DNA of 64,000 bases from Mariniphaga sediminis (GTDB taxonomy: Bacteria; Bacteroidota; Bacteroidia; Bacteroidales; Prolixibacteraceae): NCBI RefSeq assembly GCF_003573545.1, contig NZ_QWET01000001.1:1-64000 (forward strand), written 5' to 3'. Position 1 is the first letter of the stretch. The number at the start of each line of letters is the position of its first letter. The notes under the pieces are model-generated. The model saw nothing but the letters and a program-made list of their open reading frames with translations. It was not told the origin of the DNA and ran no database searches. This document shows positions 1 to 7,748 of this stretch, piece by piece. Made by a program: the position numbers and the translations under genes.

Positions 1-36
1 CATACCCCTAAATTTAATTTTGAATTTAAAGGTATG
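1..36. repeat. Inverted repeat at the window edge
   Basis: CATACC at 1-6 pairs with GGTATG at 31-36, and the inner AAATT and AATTT can extend the stem. It may be the terminator of a gene left of the window. There is no clear T-run on the plus strand, so the role is uncertain. Confidence 0.35.
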
Positions 37-225
37 AATTCAAATCGTGGACAACCTATTTCGAGCATATCTTACATAATATCAAGTTCTTAAAACAATA
101 TTTTATAAAGTTTAGTGGACACTAATGATTTAATATAAAGAAAATATTCGTGAACCTTGTTTTTTAGTTGCAGTTTCTGCGGCAAGGTATTGTTGTGTCC
201 CAAAATTTAAAATAACCATACTTAT

Positions 226-1695
226 ATGAATTTTACATTTATAGATATCATCATCATAATAGCCTATTTGGGTGGAATAACCTGGTTTGGAATTAAGGTT
301 GCCGGGAAACAGGTATCAACTAAAGACTATTTTCTTGGAGGTCAGAAGATTCCCTGGTGGGTTGTTTGTTTTTCAATAGTCGCAACCGAAACAAGTTCTT
401 TAACATTTATAAGTATTCCCGGGCTTGCCTATTTAACGAACCTTAATTTTCTTCAAATTACGTTAGGTTATTTTTTAGGAAGAGTGGTTGTTGCCTGGGT
501 AATTCTTCCATCTTATTTTAAGGGAGAATTGGGAACCGCTTATACTTTTTTGGCAAATCGGTTTGGAATACCGATGAAAAATCTTGCATCCGGTGTTTTT
601 ATGTTGACAAGACTGGCTGCCGACGGCGTAAGGCTTTTTGCTACAGCTATTCCCCTTGCCCTTATTTTAAAGGAAACTTTTATTGCAGAAAGCCTTACAA
701 ATGAATGGATTTATATTATTTCAATCATCCTGATAGCCCTGGTGACTTACAGCTATACTTTTGCAGGGGGGCTAAAATCAGTTGTTTGGATGGAAGTGGT
801 TCAACTATTCATATATTTTATCGGAGCAATAGCTGCAATAGTTGTTGTAAACCGGTACCTGAGCGGAGGAATAGGAGGAGGAATGACTGAGGCATTTAAA
901 GCAGGCAAATATGAAGTGTTTAATTTTTCTGTAGATGGTGGCTTTAAAGGGTTTATCTCAACCCCATATACTTTTATTGCAAGCGTTTTGGGTGGTGCTT
1001 TTTTGTCTATGGCCTCACATGGAATCGATCAACTTGTTATCCAACGGTTGCTTGCTACAGGCACTCTTAAAGCCAGCAGAAAAGCGTTGGTAACCACCGG
1101 GGGAATCATTATATTTCAATTTGCCCTTTTCCTTTTCCTTGGCAGTTTGCTCTTTGTTTTTTATGGTGGAGCAGATATCAAACCCGATGAAGTTTTCCCC
1201 AGGTTTATAATTGAGGAAATGCCGACAGGACTTTCAGGATTGATTATTGCTGCCCTTTTTGCAGCGGCAATGTCAACTCTTTCAAGTTCCATTACAGCCC
1301 TGGGGTCTACAACTATGTATGATTATGTGGTGCCTTACTACAAAAAACTAAATAAGACCAATGAAATTATAATTTCCAGATTAATAACGGGAATATGGTG
1401 TCTTCTGCTTATTGGTTCAGCCATTTTATTTATGCAGAGTTCCCAGGTAGTTGTAGAACTTGCCTTGTCCATTGCATCATTTACTTATGGTGGATTACTG
1501 GGCACCTTTTTTCTGGGCGTTCTTTTCCGCAAACCACAGATTAAACATGCTATACCTGCTTTTATGGCAGGTATTATTGTGATGATTTATATTATCCTTT
1601 TCACTTCAGTTGCCTGGACGTGGTACACTTTAATTGGAACTATGGTTACAGTGATTGCAGGCCTGTTTTTAACTAAATTTTGGAGAACCAGATGA
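226..1695 (+). CDS. murT: Sodium:solute symporter (SSS family), probable N-acetylmuramate importer
   Basis: A multi-pass inner-membrane protein of 489 residues with the SSS (SLC5-like) layout: an N-terminal helix, then the STKDYFLGGQKIPWW segment and the ATETSSLTFISIPG stretch in the sodium-site region. Length is normal for the family. Its stop overlaps the start of the next gene (ATGA at 1692-1695), so it is translationally coupled to a sugar kinase and then to murQ. The same trio, transporter-kinase-etherase (murTKQ), is known from Tannerella forsythia, where it salvages N-acetylmuramic acid. The symporter class is clear from the sequence; the substrate is inferred from the neighbours only. 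Confidence 0.85.
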   Translation: MNFTFIDIIIIIAYLGGITWFGIKVAGKQVSTKDYFLGGQKIPWWVVCFSIVATETSSLTFISIPGLAYLTNLNFLQITLGYFLGRVVVAWVILPSYFKGELGTAYTFLANRFGIPMKNLASGVFMLTRLAADGVRLFATAIPLALILKETFIAESLTNEWIYIISIILIALVTYSYTFAGGLKSVVWMEVVQLFIYFIGAIAAIVVVNRYLSGGIGGGMTEAFKAGKYEVFNFSVDGGFKGFISTPYTFIASVLGGAFLSMASHGIDQLVIQRLLATGTLKASRKALVTTGGIIIFQFALFLFLGSLLFVFYGGADIKPDEVFPRFIIEEMPTGLSGLIIAALFAAAMSTLSSSITALGSTTMYDYVVPYYKKLNKTNEIIISRLITGIWCLLLIGSAILFMQSSQVVVELALSIASFTYGGLLGTFFLGVLFRKPQIKHAIPAFMAGIIVMIYIILFTSVAWTWYTLIGTMVTVIAGLFLTKFWRTR

Positions 1696-2552
1696 TACTA
1701 ATAGCAGACGGTGGCGCCACCAAGACAAGCTGGTGTTTTTCCGGTAAAGGAGATACACCGGGAATGATGTCCACAGGCGGTATTAATCCGTATTTCAGGA
1801 CTACCGAAGATATTATTCAGGAATTGCAAAAAAGCTCATTTTCCCAACTTTCAGGAAAAGTGGAGCAGGTATTTTTTTATGGTTCCGGAGTGGTGGATGC
1901 TAGAAAGGCACAGGTCATCAGCGAGGCTCTTTTTTCTTTTTTTCCAACAGCGGAGATTGAAGTTCAGAGTGATCTTTTGGCGGCAGCCCGGGCTACGCTT
2001 GGTAAAAAGGAAGGAATAACCTGCATTTTGGGAACCGGTTCCAATTCGTGTCAATACGACGGGGAAAAAATTACCGCCCATATACCACCGCTGGGCTTTA
2101 TTTTAGGCGATGAAGGCAGTGGAGCAGGACTGGGCAAACAGTTGGTTTCTGACTACCTTAAAAAGATTATGCCATCTGAACTGTTAGCACAGTTCCAGGC
2201 CAGGTATCCGCTGGAATACACTGAATTCCTGAACCGGGTTTACAATCAGGGAAAACCCAACCAGTTTTTGGCAGGATTTGTTCCGTTTTTAAAAGAAAAC
2301 ATCCATAAGAGTTACTGTGCCGGGCTTGTGCGTAGGGCATTTGAGTCCTTTATGACAAGAAATGTGGTGCAATACAAAGGACACGAAAAACAATCCATTT
2401 GTTTTGTGGGGTCGGTAGCATTCCATTTTCAAGAACAATTAAGAAATGTACTTTTGGAGCGAAATATGGTTCCGGGAGTGATTTTGCAGGAACCTTTATT
2501 AAAATTGATGGAATACCATCTTCAATTAAAAAAATATGAACAGTATTACTGA
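1692..2552 (+). CDS. murK: BadF/BadG-type sugar kinase, probable N-acetylmuramate kinase
   Basis: An ASKHA-fold kinase of about 286 residues. The phosphate-1 motif DGGATKT lies near residues 6-12 and a second nucleotide-binding segment, GTGSNS, near residue 115, as in N-acetylglucosamine kinases of the BadF/BadG/BcrA/BcrD family. I start it at ATG 1692, which overlaps the symporter stop as ATGA; an in-frame TTG at 1680 is less likely. It sits between the importer and murQ, so it would phosphorylate incoming MurNAc to MurNAc-6-phosphate in the cytoplasm. GlcNAc is the alternative substrate. The kinase class is seen in the sequence; substrate specificity is inference. Confidence 0.85.
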   Translation: MILIADGGATKTSWCFSGKGDTPGMMSTGGINPYFRTTEDIIQELQKSSFSQLSGKVEQVFFYGSGVVDARKAQVISEALFSFFPTAEIEVQSDLLAAARATLGKKEGITCILGTGSNSCQYDGEKITAHIPPLGFILGDEGSGAGLGKQLVSDYLKKIMPSELLAQFQARYPLEYTEFLNRVYNQGKPNQFLAGFVPFLKENIHKSYCAGLVRRAFESFMTRNVVQYKGHEKQSICFVGSVAFHFQEQLRNVLLERNMVPGVILQEPLLKLMEYHLQLKKYEQYY

Positions 2553-3345
2553 ATCGAGCTCACCCTACAACAACCTTGAAAAATTGAGTGTTCAGGAGTT
2601 GTTGGAGGGAATACACAACGAAGATAAAAAGGTGCTTCCGGCAGTAGAAAAGACAATGCCGGAAATTGAAAAACTGGTTACAGAACTGGTCCCGAGAATA
2701 AAAAAGGGTGGGCGTCTTTTTTATGTAGGAGCAGGCACCAGTGGCCGGCTGGGTATATTGGATGCATCCGAAATCCCACCCACTTACGGGGTTGGGTATG
2801 ATTTGATTATCGGCATTATTGCCGGAGGGGATCAGGCCATTCGTAAGGCGGTGGAATCGGCAGAAGACGATGAAAACCTCTCATGGCAGGAACTGCAAAA
2901 GTATAATATCACGGAATGGGACACGGTGGTCGGAATAGCCGCCTCCGGCCGTACCCCTTATGTTATAGGCGCCGTAAAAAATGCACGGGAACAAGGTATT
3001 TTAACTGCGTGTATCACCAGCAATCCCGGCTCTGCCCTGGCAAAAAATGTGGACATTCCCATTGAAGTTATTGTAGGGCCGGAATTTGTTACCGGAAGTA
3101 CGCGTATGAAATCGGGGACGGCGCAAAAGATTATTCTGAATATGATTACCACTACGTTGATGATACAAATAGGAAGGGTAAAAGGGAACAGGATGGTAAA
3201 CATGCAATTAACCAATGAAAAGCTGGTGGAACGAGGCACCCGGATGATTGTGGAGGAGCTGGGTTTCTCAGAAGAAAAAGCCCGTCGGCTTTTGTTAATG
3301 CATGGTTCGGTGCAGAAAGTACTTGAAGAATCGGGAAAAGGGTAG
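2536..3345 (+). CDS. murQ: N-acetylmuramic acid 6-phosphate etherase
   Basis: MurQ cleaves the D-lactyl ether of MurNAc-6-phosphate, giving GlcNAc-6-phosphate. This 269-residue protein has the SIS fold with GAGTSGRLG near residue 69, followed by LDASE, and the family signature EFVTGSTRMKSGTAQK near residue 185, which follows the phosphosugar-binding region. Length matches short MurQ proteins. It overlaps the kinase by 17 bases, so all three genes form one operon. Together they feed cell-wall MurNAc, from recycling or from lysed neighbours, into amino-sugar metabolism. Confidence 0.95.
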   Translation: MNSITESSSPYNNLEKLSVQELLEGIHNEDKKVLPAVEKTMPEIEKLVTELVPRIKKGGRLFYVGAGTSGRLGILDASEIPPTYGVGYDLIIGIIAGGDQAIRKAVESAEDDENLSWQELQKYNITEWDTVVGIAASGRTPYVIGAVKNAREQGILTACITSNPGSALAKNVDIPIEVIVGPEFVTGSTRMKSGTAQKIILNMITTTLMIQIGRVKGNRMVNMQLTNEKLVERGTRMIVEELGFSEEKARRLLLMHGSVQKVLEESGKG

Positions 3346-3442
3346 CGGATAATTCGTTTCAGGGGAAAGGAACCATTCTTCTTGTCAGATAGATAAATTA
3401 ATAGAATTTTTTTTTCTTTGAAATAGTAATCAACAGATCAAA

Positions 3443-4387
3443 ATGATAAAAATTGTATTTTCTATATTATTGTTATCTGCCACTCTTTCGCTATTGGGAG
3501 GTGATTTTGAAAAGTGTTATGTAACATATGAAAATCAAAGTACAGAGGGGCCAATGAAATTTATTGTATATGTTCAAAATAGCATCAACCCTATTTACTA
3601 TTTTGGATTTGAAATATTACACGAAATAGATACTTCCGAACAAGTTTATTCGAATCAGTTTAGACTTCAGCGGGCATTTATATATGAGTTTGATGGTATG
3701 AAGATGCAATCGACCGGGCTTGTAGCTTTGGCTCCTGGTGAATCAGAATGTGTTTATAAGGCTTTAAATGCCGTTGACTTTACTGGAGGATTTCATGGCG
3801 ATGAGCAATTAGTTGACATCAGTTTTTATATTGATGGAATCCGGCTATCCCAGATGGATCTGGCCGATAGTTTTCATTTAAAGCCATGTACTGAGTTTTC
3901 TTACATACAAAAGTCAAGTATGCATAAAACATTCAGAAAGAACAAATCCCAAGATCATGATCATAGGGTTGAATCAATTCACTTTAAGAATTCAATTTTC
4001 AGGGACAGTGGATACGAAACATATAACAGAATTGAATGGTGTGATAGTGTATCTATCGAAATCGGTTATATGTCACTTTCTGCTATTGGGATTGATATGG
4101 GAGAATTTTGTCAGTCTGACAAATATCAAATTTGTCAATTCAATAGATCTTCTGATCATAAATTAAAAGAAACAAATAATAATGTGCATATCTGGAATGA
4201 AACGAATGGTACTTACGCAAAAGTAAAGAGTGAGTTTAATGTATCTGACGATTCTGCTATTCAATTTATCTGGGATGTCACTAATTATAACAAATATTAC
4301 AGAAATATAGTACCAAACGATCCTGTCAATGTGAATAAGGGAGATGTCTGGGATAGCTCAACTTTTGTAGAGTTTGGAATTAAATAA
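3443..4387 (+). CDS. Secreted protein of unknown function
   Basis: I do not recognise the family. The 314-residue product starts with a hydrophobic stretch (residues 2-20) ending in LLGGD, which looks like a signal peptide. The rest is polar, rich in Asn, Ser, Tyr and Asp, with several cysteines and predicted beta character, so a periplasmic or secreted protein is likely. Base composition is visibly more AT-rich than in the murQ operon or the Sus genes and resembles the following HAD gene, so the pair may have been acquired together. The 70-base gap to the next gene would allow cotranscription. Confidence 0.6.
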   Translation: MIKIVFSILLLSATLSLLGGDFEKCYVTYENQSTEGPMKFIVYVQNSINPIYYFGFEILHEIDTSEQVYSNQFRLQRAFIYEFDGMKMQSTGLVALAPGESECVYKALNAVDFTGGFHGDEQLVDISFYIDGIRLSQMDLADSFHLKPCTEFSYIQKSSMHKTFRKNKSQDHDHRVESIHFKNSIFRDSGYETYNRIEWCDSVSIEIGYMSLSAIGIDMGEFCQSDKYQICQFNRSSDHKLKETNNNVHIWNETNGTYAKVKSEFNVSDDSAIQFIWDVTNYNKYYRNIVPNDPVNVNKGDVWDSSTFVEFGIK

Positions 4388-4460
4388 TACATATAATATA
4401 GTTTGTGAATAGTTGTCATTAAATCAATTCTTTAAGGTTCGTTTGGTATTCATTCTTTAG

Positions 4461-5153
4461 ATGCAGAAGTTGAAAAAAAATAATATGATAATATTATTCG
4501 ATTTAGACGATACATTAATTGATAGTGAATCGGCACATCTTCTAGCATTTGATCAGATGTGTCAGGAACATTTAAAAATTGAGAATAATAATGCACAAAA
4601 CTGGATCACTATTAAAAACAGAAATTTAAATCTTTTTTTTGAAGGGAAAATTTCTTTAGAAGAACATCGGTTAAATAGTATTATTGAATTTTGCAAAATA
4701 AACGACTTCAAAATTTCAAAAGCTGAAGCAGAAAAAGTATATCAACAGTATCATTTATTGCTACTTCAATCTTGCAAGGCTTTTCCTGATGTAATTCCAG
4801 CATTAATAGAATTAAAGAATCATCAACTAGGTATTATTTCAAATGGTATCTATTCAGACCAGATTTACAAACTAAGACAAAACAAATTACTTCCTTTTTT
4901 TAGTAAAATTATTGTTCCTGAGGATATCGGCTTCTCAAAACCCGCCAAAGAAATATTTTTTTATGCAGCTCAAGAATTTGGTGCTTCACTTTCAAATTGT
5001 ATTTATATTGGAGATTCATATGAATTAGATTATTTAGGTAGTATGAATGCTGGTATGCGGAGTATATTATTAGACAGAAAAAAAATCTATCAAAACCAAA
5101 ACAGAAAAAAAATCTACTCGCTCAATCAGTTGAAATTTGCCATAGAATTATAA
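4461..5153 (+). CDS. HAD-superfamily hydrolase (subfamily IA phosphatase)
   Basis: All four HAD motifs are present: DLDDTLID (nucleophile Asp, near residue 14), IISNG (motif II), GFSKPAKEIF (motif III Lys) and IGDSYELDYLGSMNAG (motif IV acidic pair). An alpha-helical cap lies between motifs I and II, typical of subfamily IA phosphoglycolate or nucleotide phosphatases. Length is 230 residues; an internal ATG at 4485 (MIILFDLDD) would fit the family start equally well. Substrate is unknown. The gene is AT-rich like its upstream neighbour. It converges on the short-motif array and the minus-strand ORF to its right. Confidence 0.85.
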   Translation: MQKLKKNNMIILFDLDDTLIDSESAHLLAFDQMCQEHLKIENNNAQNWITIKNRNLNLFFEGKISLEEHRLNSIIEFCKINDFKISKAEAEKVYQQYHLLLLQSCKAFPDVIPALIELKNHQLGIISNGIYSDQIYKLRQNKLLPFFSKIIVPEDIGFSKPAKEIFFYAAQEFGASLSNCIYIGDSYELDYLGSMNAGMRSILLDRKKIYQNQNRKKIYSLNQLKFAIEL

Positions 5154-5187
5154 GGTCTTACCCTGAAATAACTTGACACGAAAAATG

Positions 5188-5405
5188 TCCTTCAACTTTA
5201 TTACCCGTCCTGCGTCATTTTTGGCATTTCCTGCGGCCTTTTTTTGATCCTGCAACGTTTTTGATTGTTCCTGCAGCCTTTTTACCCTTCCTGCTTTTAT
5301 ATTTTGTAATCCTGCTGCGCAGGAAAGCATAAAATCCATGCAGGGCAGGGTAAAAATAAGCAGGGCGCCCTACATGCTTGCAGGACGCCCCAACAGGATG
5401 CAGGA
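5188..5405. repeat. Symmetric array of TCCTGC / GCAGGA words at about 20-bp spacing
   Basis: On the plus strand TCCTGC starts at 5208, 5229, 5248, 5269, 5289 and 5310, with a degenerate TCCTTC at 5188. The complementary word GCAGGA or GCAGGG then starts at 5319, 5340, 5345, 5360, 5380 and 5400. Steps are 19-21 bases apart from one extra copy at 5345. The two halves mirror each other around 5317, where TCCTGC-TGC-GCAGGA forms a perfect small palindrome. Spacers are 13-15 bases, T-rich in the left half, and are not copies of one another. The array fills the gap between the HAD gene and the convergent small ORF. It is neither a simple tandem repeat nor a CRISPR array. Confidence 0.85.
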
Positions 5406-5413
5406 TGTACATA

Positions 5414-5827
5414 TTAAGTCACATCGTCCTGATTGCTGCTTTGTTTTCGGTGTAGTTTTCTCCAGTATTCGCTTTTCCGGTAAGCAAAACGAAGAGAAGC
5501 GAGCAAGTCGTTTCGGAAATCGTAGGCTTCAGGCACTTGTTGTGCCCACTCTTTTTGGGCTTCCTGTTGGGAACGATAGTCTTTGTTCCAAATGGATTGT
5601 GCCTCGCGGCATGCCCCTGCACGTACAGGCAGGTCATTTAGTATTTCCTCGGTAATACCAACTGCAGACAAGGCCCGGGCATCGTCGAGGCTCCATTTAC
5701 AAAGGTTTTCTGCCTCTTGCAGAAACACATCAACCGGAATGGTTGGAATTTGGACTTCTTCGTCCGGGGTAGAAGAATGCAAGAAGAGGCCATCTCTTTT
5801 GAGACAGCCTCTTCTGATGTTTGGCAC
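5414..5827 (-). CDS. Small helical protein of unknown function, possibly a 5'-truncated gene
   Basis: An ORF of 137 codons read toward the array. From about residue 27 it looks like genuine protein: amphipathic helices rich in Glu, Gln and Ala, with segments such as DVFLQEAENLCKWSLDDA and NDLPVRAGACREAQSIW. I cannot assign a family. The first 20 or so residues come from a DNA hairpin (5782-5815). The only start is GTG 5827, immediately preceded by an in-frame TGA, and there is no internal ATG. The 5' end may therefore have been replaced or lost, or the protein may start at an internal GTG. Its stop lies about 10 bases from the hexamer array, so its transcript would carry the array as a 3' region. 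Confidence 0.5.
   Translation of the reverse strand: MPNIRRGCLKRDGLFLHSSTPDEEVQIPTIPVDVFLQEAENLCKWSLDDARALSAVGITEEILNDLPVRAGACREAQSIWNKDYRSQQEAQKEWAQQVPEAYDFRNDLLASLRFAYRKSEYWRKLHRKQSSNQDDVT
5782..5815. repeat. Hairpin at the 5' end of the small minus-strand ORF
   Basis: AGAAGAGGC (5782-5790) pairs perfectly with GCCTCTTCT (5807-5815). An inner TCTC/GAGA stem closes on TTTT. On the minus strand it contains GGCTGTCTCAAAAG, a word I associate with insertion-sequence ends in Bacteroidota (recollection, not checked). It overlaps the first codons of the ORF ending at 5414. Confidence 0.6.
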
Positions 5828-5922
5828 TCAGGTTTTAAATAGTAAAAAATTGGATTTACCCCAAAAAACCTTTGTTAAAATAAGGGCGCCTAAAAAACAG
5901 GCAGTTAGAAAACAGTTTTTCT

Positions 5923-5955
5923 CAAAAAATGCCGGGAATTTTTAGCTCCCGGCAT
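5923..5955 (-). terminator. Rho-independent terminator of the first SusCD operon
   Basis: ATGCCGGGA (5929-5937) pairs with TCCCGGCAT (5947-5955). On the minus strand the stem is followed by a run of six T (5923-5928). It lies 31 bases beyond the SusD stop. Confidence 0.8.
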
Positions 5956-5985
5956 TGGTAGTCTAAAATCTAAATACGGTAAGAT

Positions 5986-7734
5986 TTAATAATTTGCCCA
6001 CCACACTTTGTTCGACATTGCTTTGTTTGCCTCAGGAACATTGCTGTTTACTGCTTGTTCGCTTTCCGGAATCCTCATCCGTTGAGGAAGTACAAAGTTG
6101 GTGCTCCCTTCAGCATAACGGGCAAGTACTTTATTTGAAGTGACGCTTCCATCCGCTTCTACATAGTTTCCAACCAGTTTCATGTCTCTGTCAAGATAAC
6201 AAAACTCAGGACTTTGGGCACGTCTTACTATGCTCCATGCCTGGTGTGGTACGGTATAAGCCGAAATCCAACGTTCAACATACAGTATTTCCAGTTTTGT
6301 TTCTTCATCAGATGCGGCGTTGTATTTTGCCACTACATCATCAGCAAAACTACCCAATTCTGCATCCCATCTTTCACAACTGGCCTGAAGTCCTTCGGAA
6401 AGCCATTCTGCCGCCGTTTTTTCATATGAAATCAAATCACGTTCAGTTGCCTCGGCCAAGGCTAAGCACACTTCTGCATAATCAAGGGATACCGGATCCC
6501 ACGTGCCGCCATCATACCAAATAGAAGGATGCATCCATGAATAATTTTTTACATTCCCTTCAACGGGATGGCTATTGATTGAAGTTATCGTTCCATTATC
6601 CAGCATGTAAATCGCCCGTGCCGGCATGCCTTTGTGCTCATTAGAGGCATCTCCTTTGGGAGGCATAAAATATTTATCGATACGCGGGTCATAAATACCT
6701 GCAATCGGATTGATATTCACATCGGCAGAACCTGACGCATTCACCTCGCTGGCATACAATTCGGAGCCCTTCATATACTCAATAATGGCATAGGCCGGTA
6801 TAAATGCACCTGGTCCCGGGCCCCAGGTTAAATTATATCCATCCCACGAATAGGTTTCTCCTCCAAGGTTCCCCGGCCACGTTTTAAAGAAACCATAATA
6901 TTGATTCTGAAGGTCCACTGTTGACTTTGTCCTTGCAATTCTAAGGTTATCTGCATTTGATTCAGGTAATGGATACTGAACAATGCTTGCAAGAATCTGA
7001 CTGGCACCATTTGGGTCAGCCATGGAGCGACGCAGTGCCATTCGCAAACGCAACGCATTGGCAAACTTTTGCCATTTTCTGACATTTCCTGAGTAAACCA
7101 GGTCAAACTTGTCTAAGGAACTAATGTTAACATCAGAATTCAGGTTTTCTTCGACCATTTTTTTCAGGATTGCCTCCAGGTCATTATAAATATCCTGTTG
7201 AGAATCGTATGCCGGTGAAGGAATTTCAATGTTACCATGCTCGGTATAAGGAATGTCTCCAAAAAGGTCAGAGATTTTTAGAAACTGAAAAGCGCGGATG
7301 GTATTTGCTATTCCGACATATTCACTGGCATAAATTTCATCGGGGTTATTTGCATAATAGTCAAGCAAAATTTTGAGGTTAGCAAAAAGAGGGCCTCCGT
7401 ATCCGTTGTTGGAGTTGCTGTTGTATGAACTCCATGTGGCGGCAGTCCAGTCTTCGCTATATGTATACGATGAGTTTCCATTCCACCAGCAACCGGAATA
7501 TCCTCCCTCCAGATGGGCGGCAAAACGTTCTGCATGAAGGACAACCCCTCTCCAGAATTCAAAACGATCTTCGTGAAACGCCTTGCGCATACTACTTGCC
7601 AGTACACTTGCCGGAGAAACTTTTTCTGTGGAAGGACTGTTCGGGTTCGTATTCAATTCATCGAAATCGCTACATGCATTTGTAACTCCGATTAATATAA
7701 GCCCTGCAAAAATTATTTTATATATTTTTTTCAT
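5986..7734 (-). CDS. SusD/RagB-family outer-membrane lipoprotein
   Basis: A surface glycan- or nutrient-binding lipoprotein that caps its SusC partner. The signal peptide ends in a lipobox with Cys21 (GVTNAC), followed by SDFDELNTNPNSP, typical of the SusD-like class starting with a TNPN segment. The helical TPR-type region begins with AFQFLKISDLFGDIPYTEHG near residue 170, and the C-terminal part carries WISAYTVPHQAWSIVRRAQ. Length of 582 residues is normal. It follows SusC by 14 bases on the same strand and ends at a terminator. No carbohydrate-active enzyme gene adjoins, so the ligand cannot be guessed. Confidence 0.93.
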   Translation of the reverse strand: MKKIYKIIFAGLILIGVTNACSDFDELNTNPNSPSTEKVSPASVLASSMRKAFHEDRFEFWRGVVLHAERFAAHLEGGYSGCWWNGNSSYTYSEDWTAATWSSYNSNSNNGYGGPLFANLKILLDYYANNPDEIYASEYVGIANTIRAFQFLKISDLFGDIPYTEHGNIEIPSPAYDSQQDIYNDLEAILKKMVEENLNSDVNISSLDKFDLVYSGNVRKWQKFANALRLRMALRRSMADPNGASQILASIVQYPLPESNADNLRIARTKSTVDLQNQYYGFFKTWPGNLGGETYSWDGYNLTWGPGPGAFIPAYAIIEYMKGSELYASEVNASGSADVNINPIAGIYDPRIDKYFMPPKGDASNEHKGMPARAIYMLDNGTITSINSHPVEGNVKNYSWMHPSIWYDGGTWDPVSLDYAEVCLALAEATERDLISYEKTAAEWLSEGLQASCERWDAELGSFADDVVAKYNAASDEETKLEILYVERWISAYTVPHQAWSIVRRAQSPEFCYLDRDMKLVGNYVEADGSVTSNKVLARYAEGSTNFVLPQRMRIPESEQAVNSNVPEANKAMSNKVWWANY

Positions 7735-7748
7735 AGCTACGTCGTATT

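Noticed and set aside
1680-1691. TTG start for the sugar kinase
   Set aside because: ATG 1692 overlaps the symporter stop as ATGA, a usual coupling signal, and leaves the phosphate motif near the N-terminus as in the family.
5188-5405. CRISPR array
   Set aside because: The repeated unit is only six bases, spacers are 13-15 bases, and the second half is inverted. No cas gene is near.
5148-5412. Minus-strand ORFs of 63-65 codons across the hexamer array
   Set aside because: The array steps by 19-21 bases, mostly not multiples of three, so no frame is preserved. The translations are low-complexity Lys/Gln/Ala and look accidental.
5338-5945. Plus-strand ORFs of 105 and 120 codons opposite the small minus-strand ORF
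   Set aside because: Their translations lack protein-like patterning, while the minus strand reads as amphipathic helices; both run through the hairpin.
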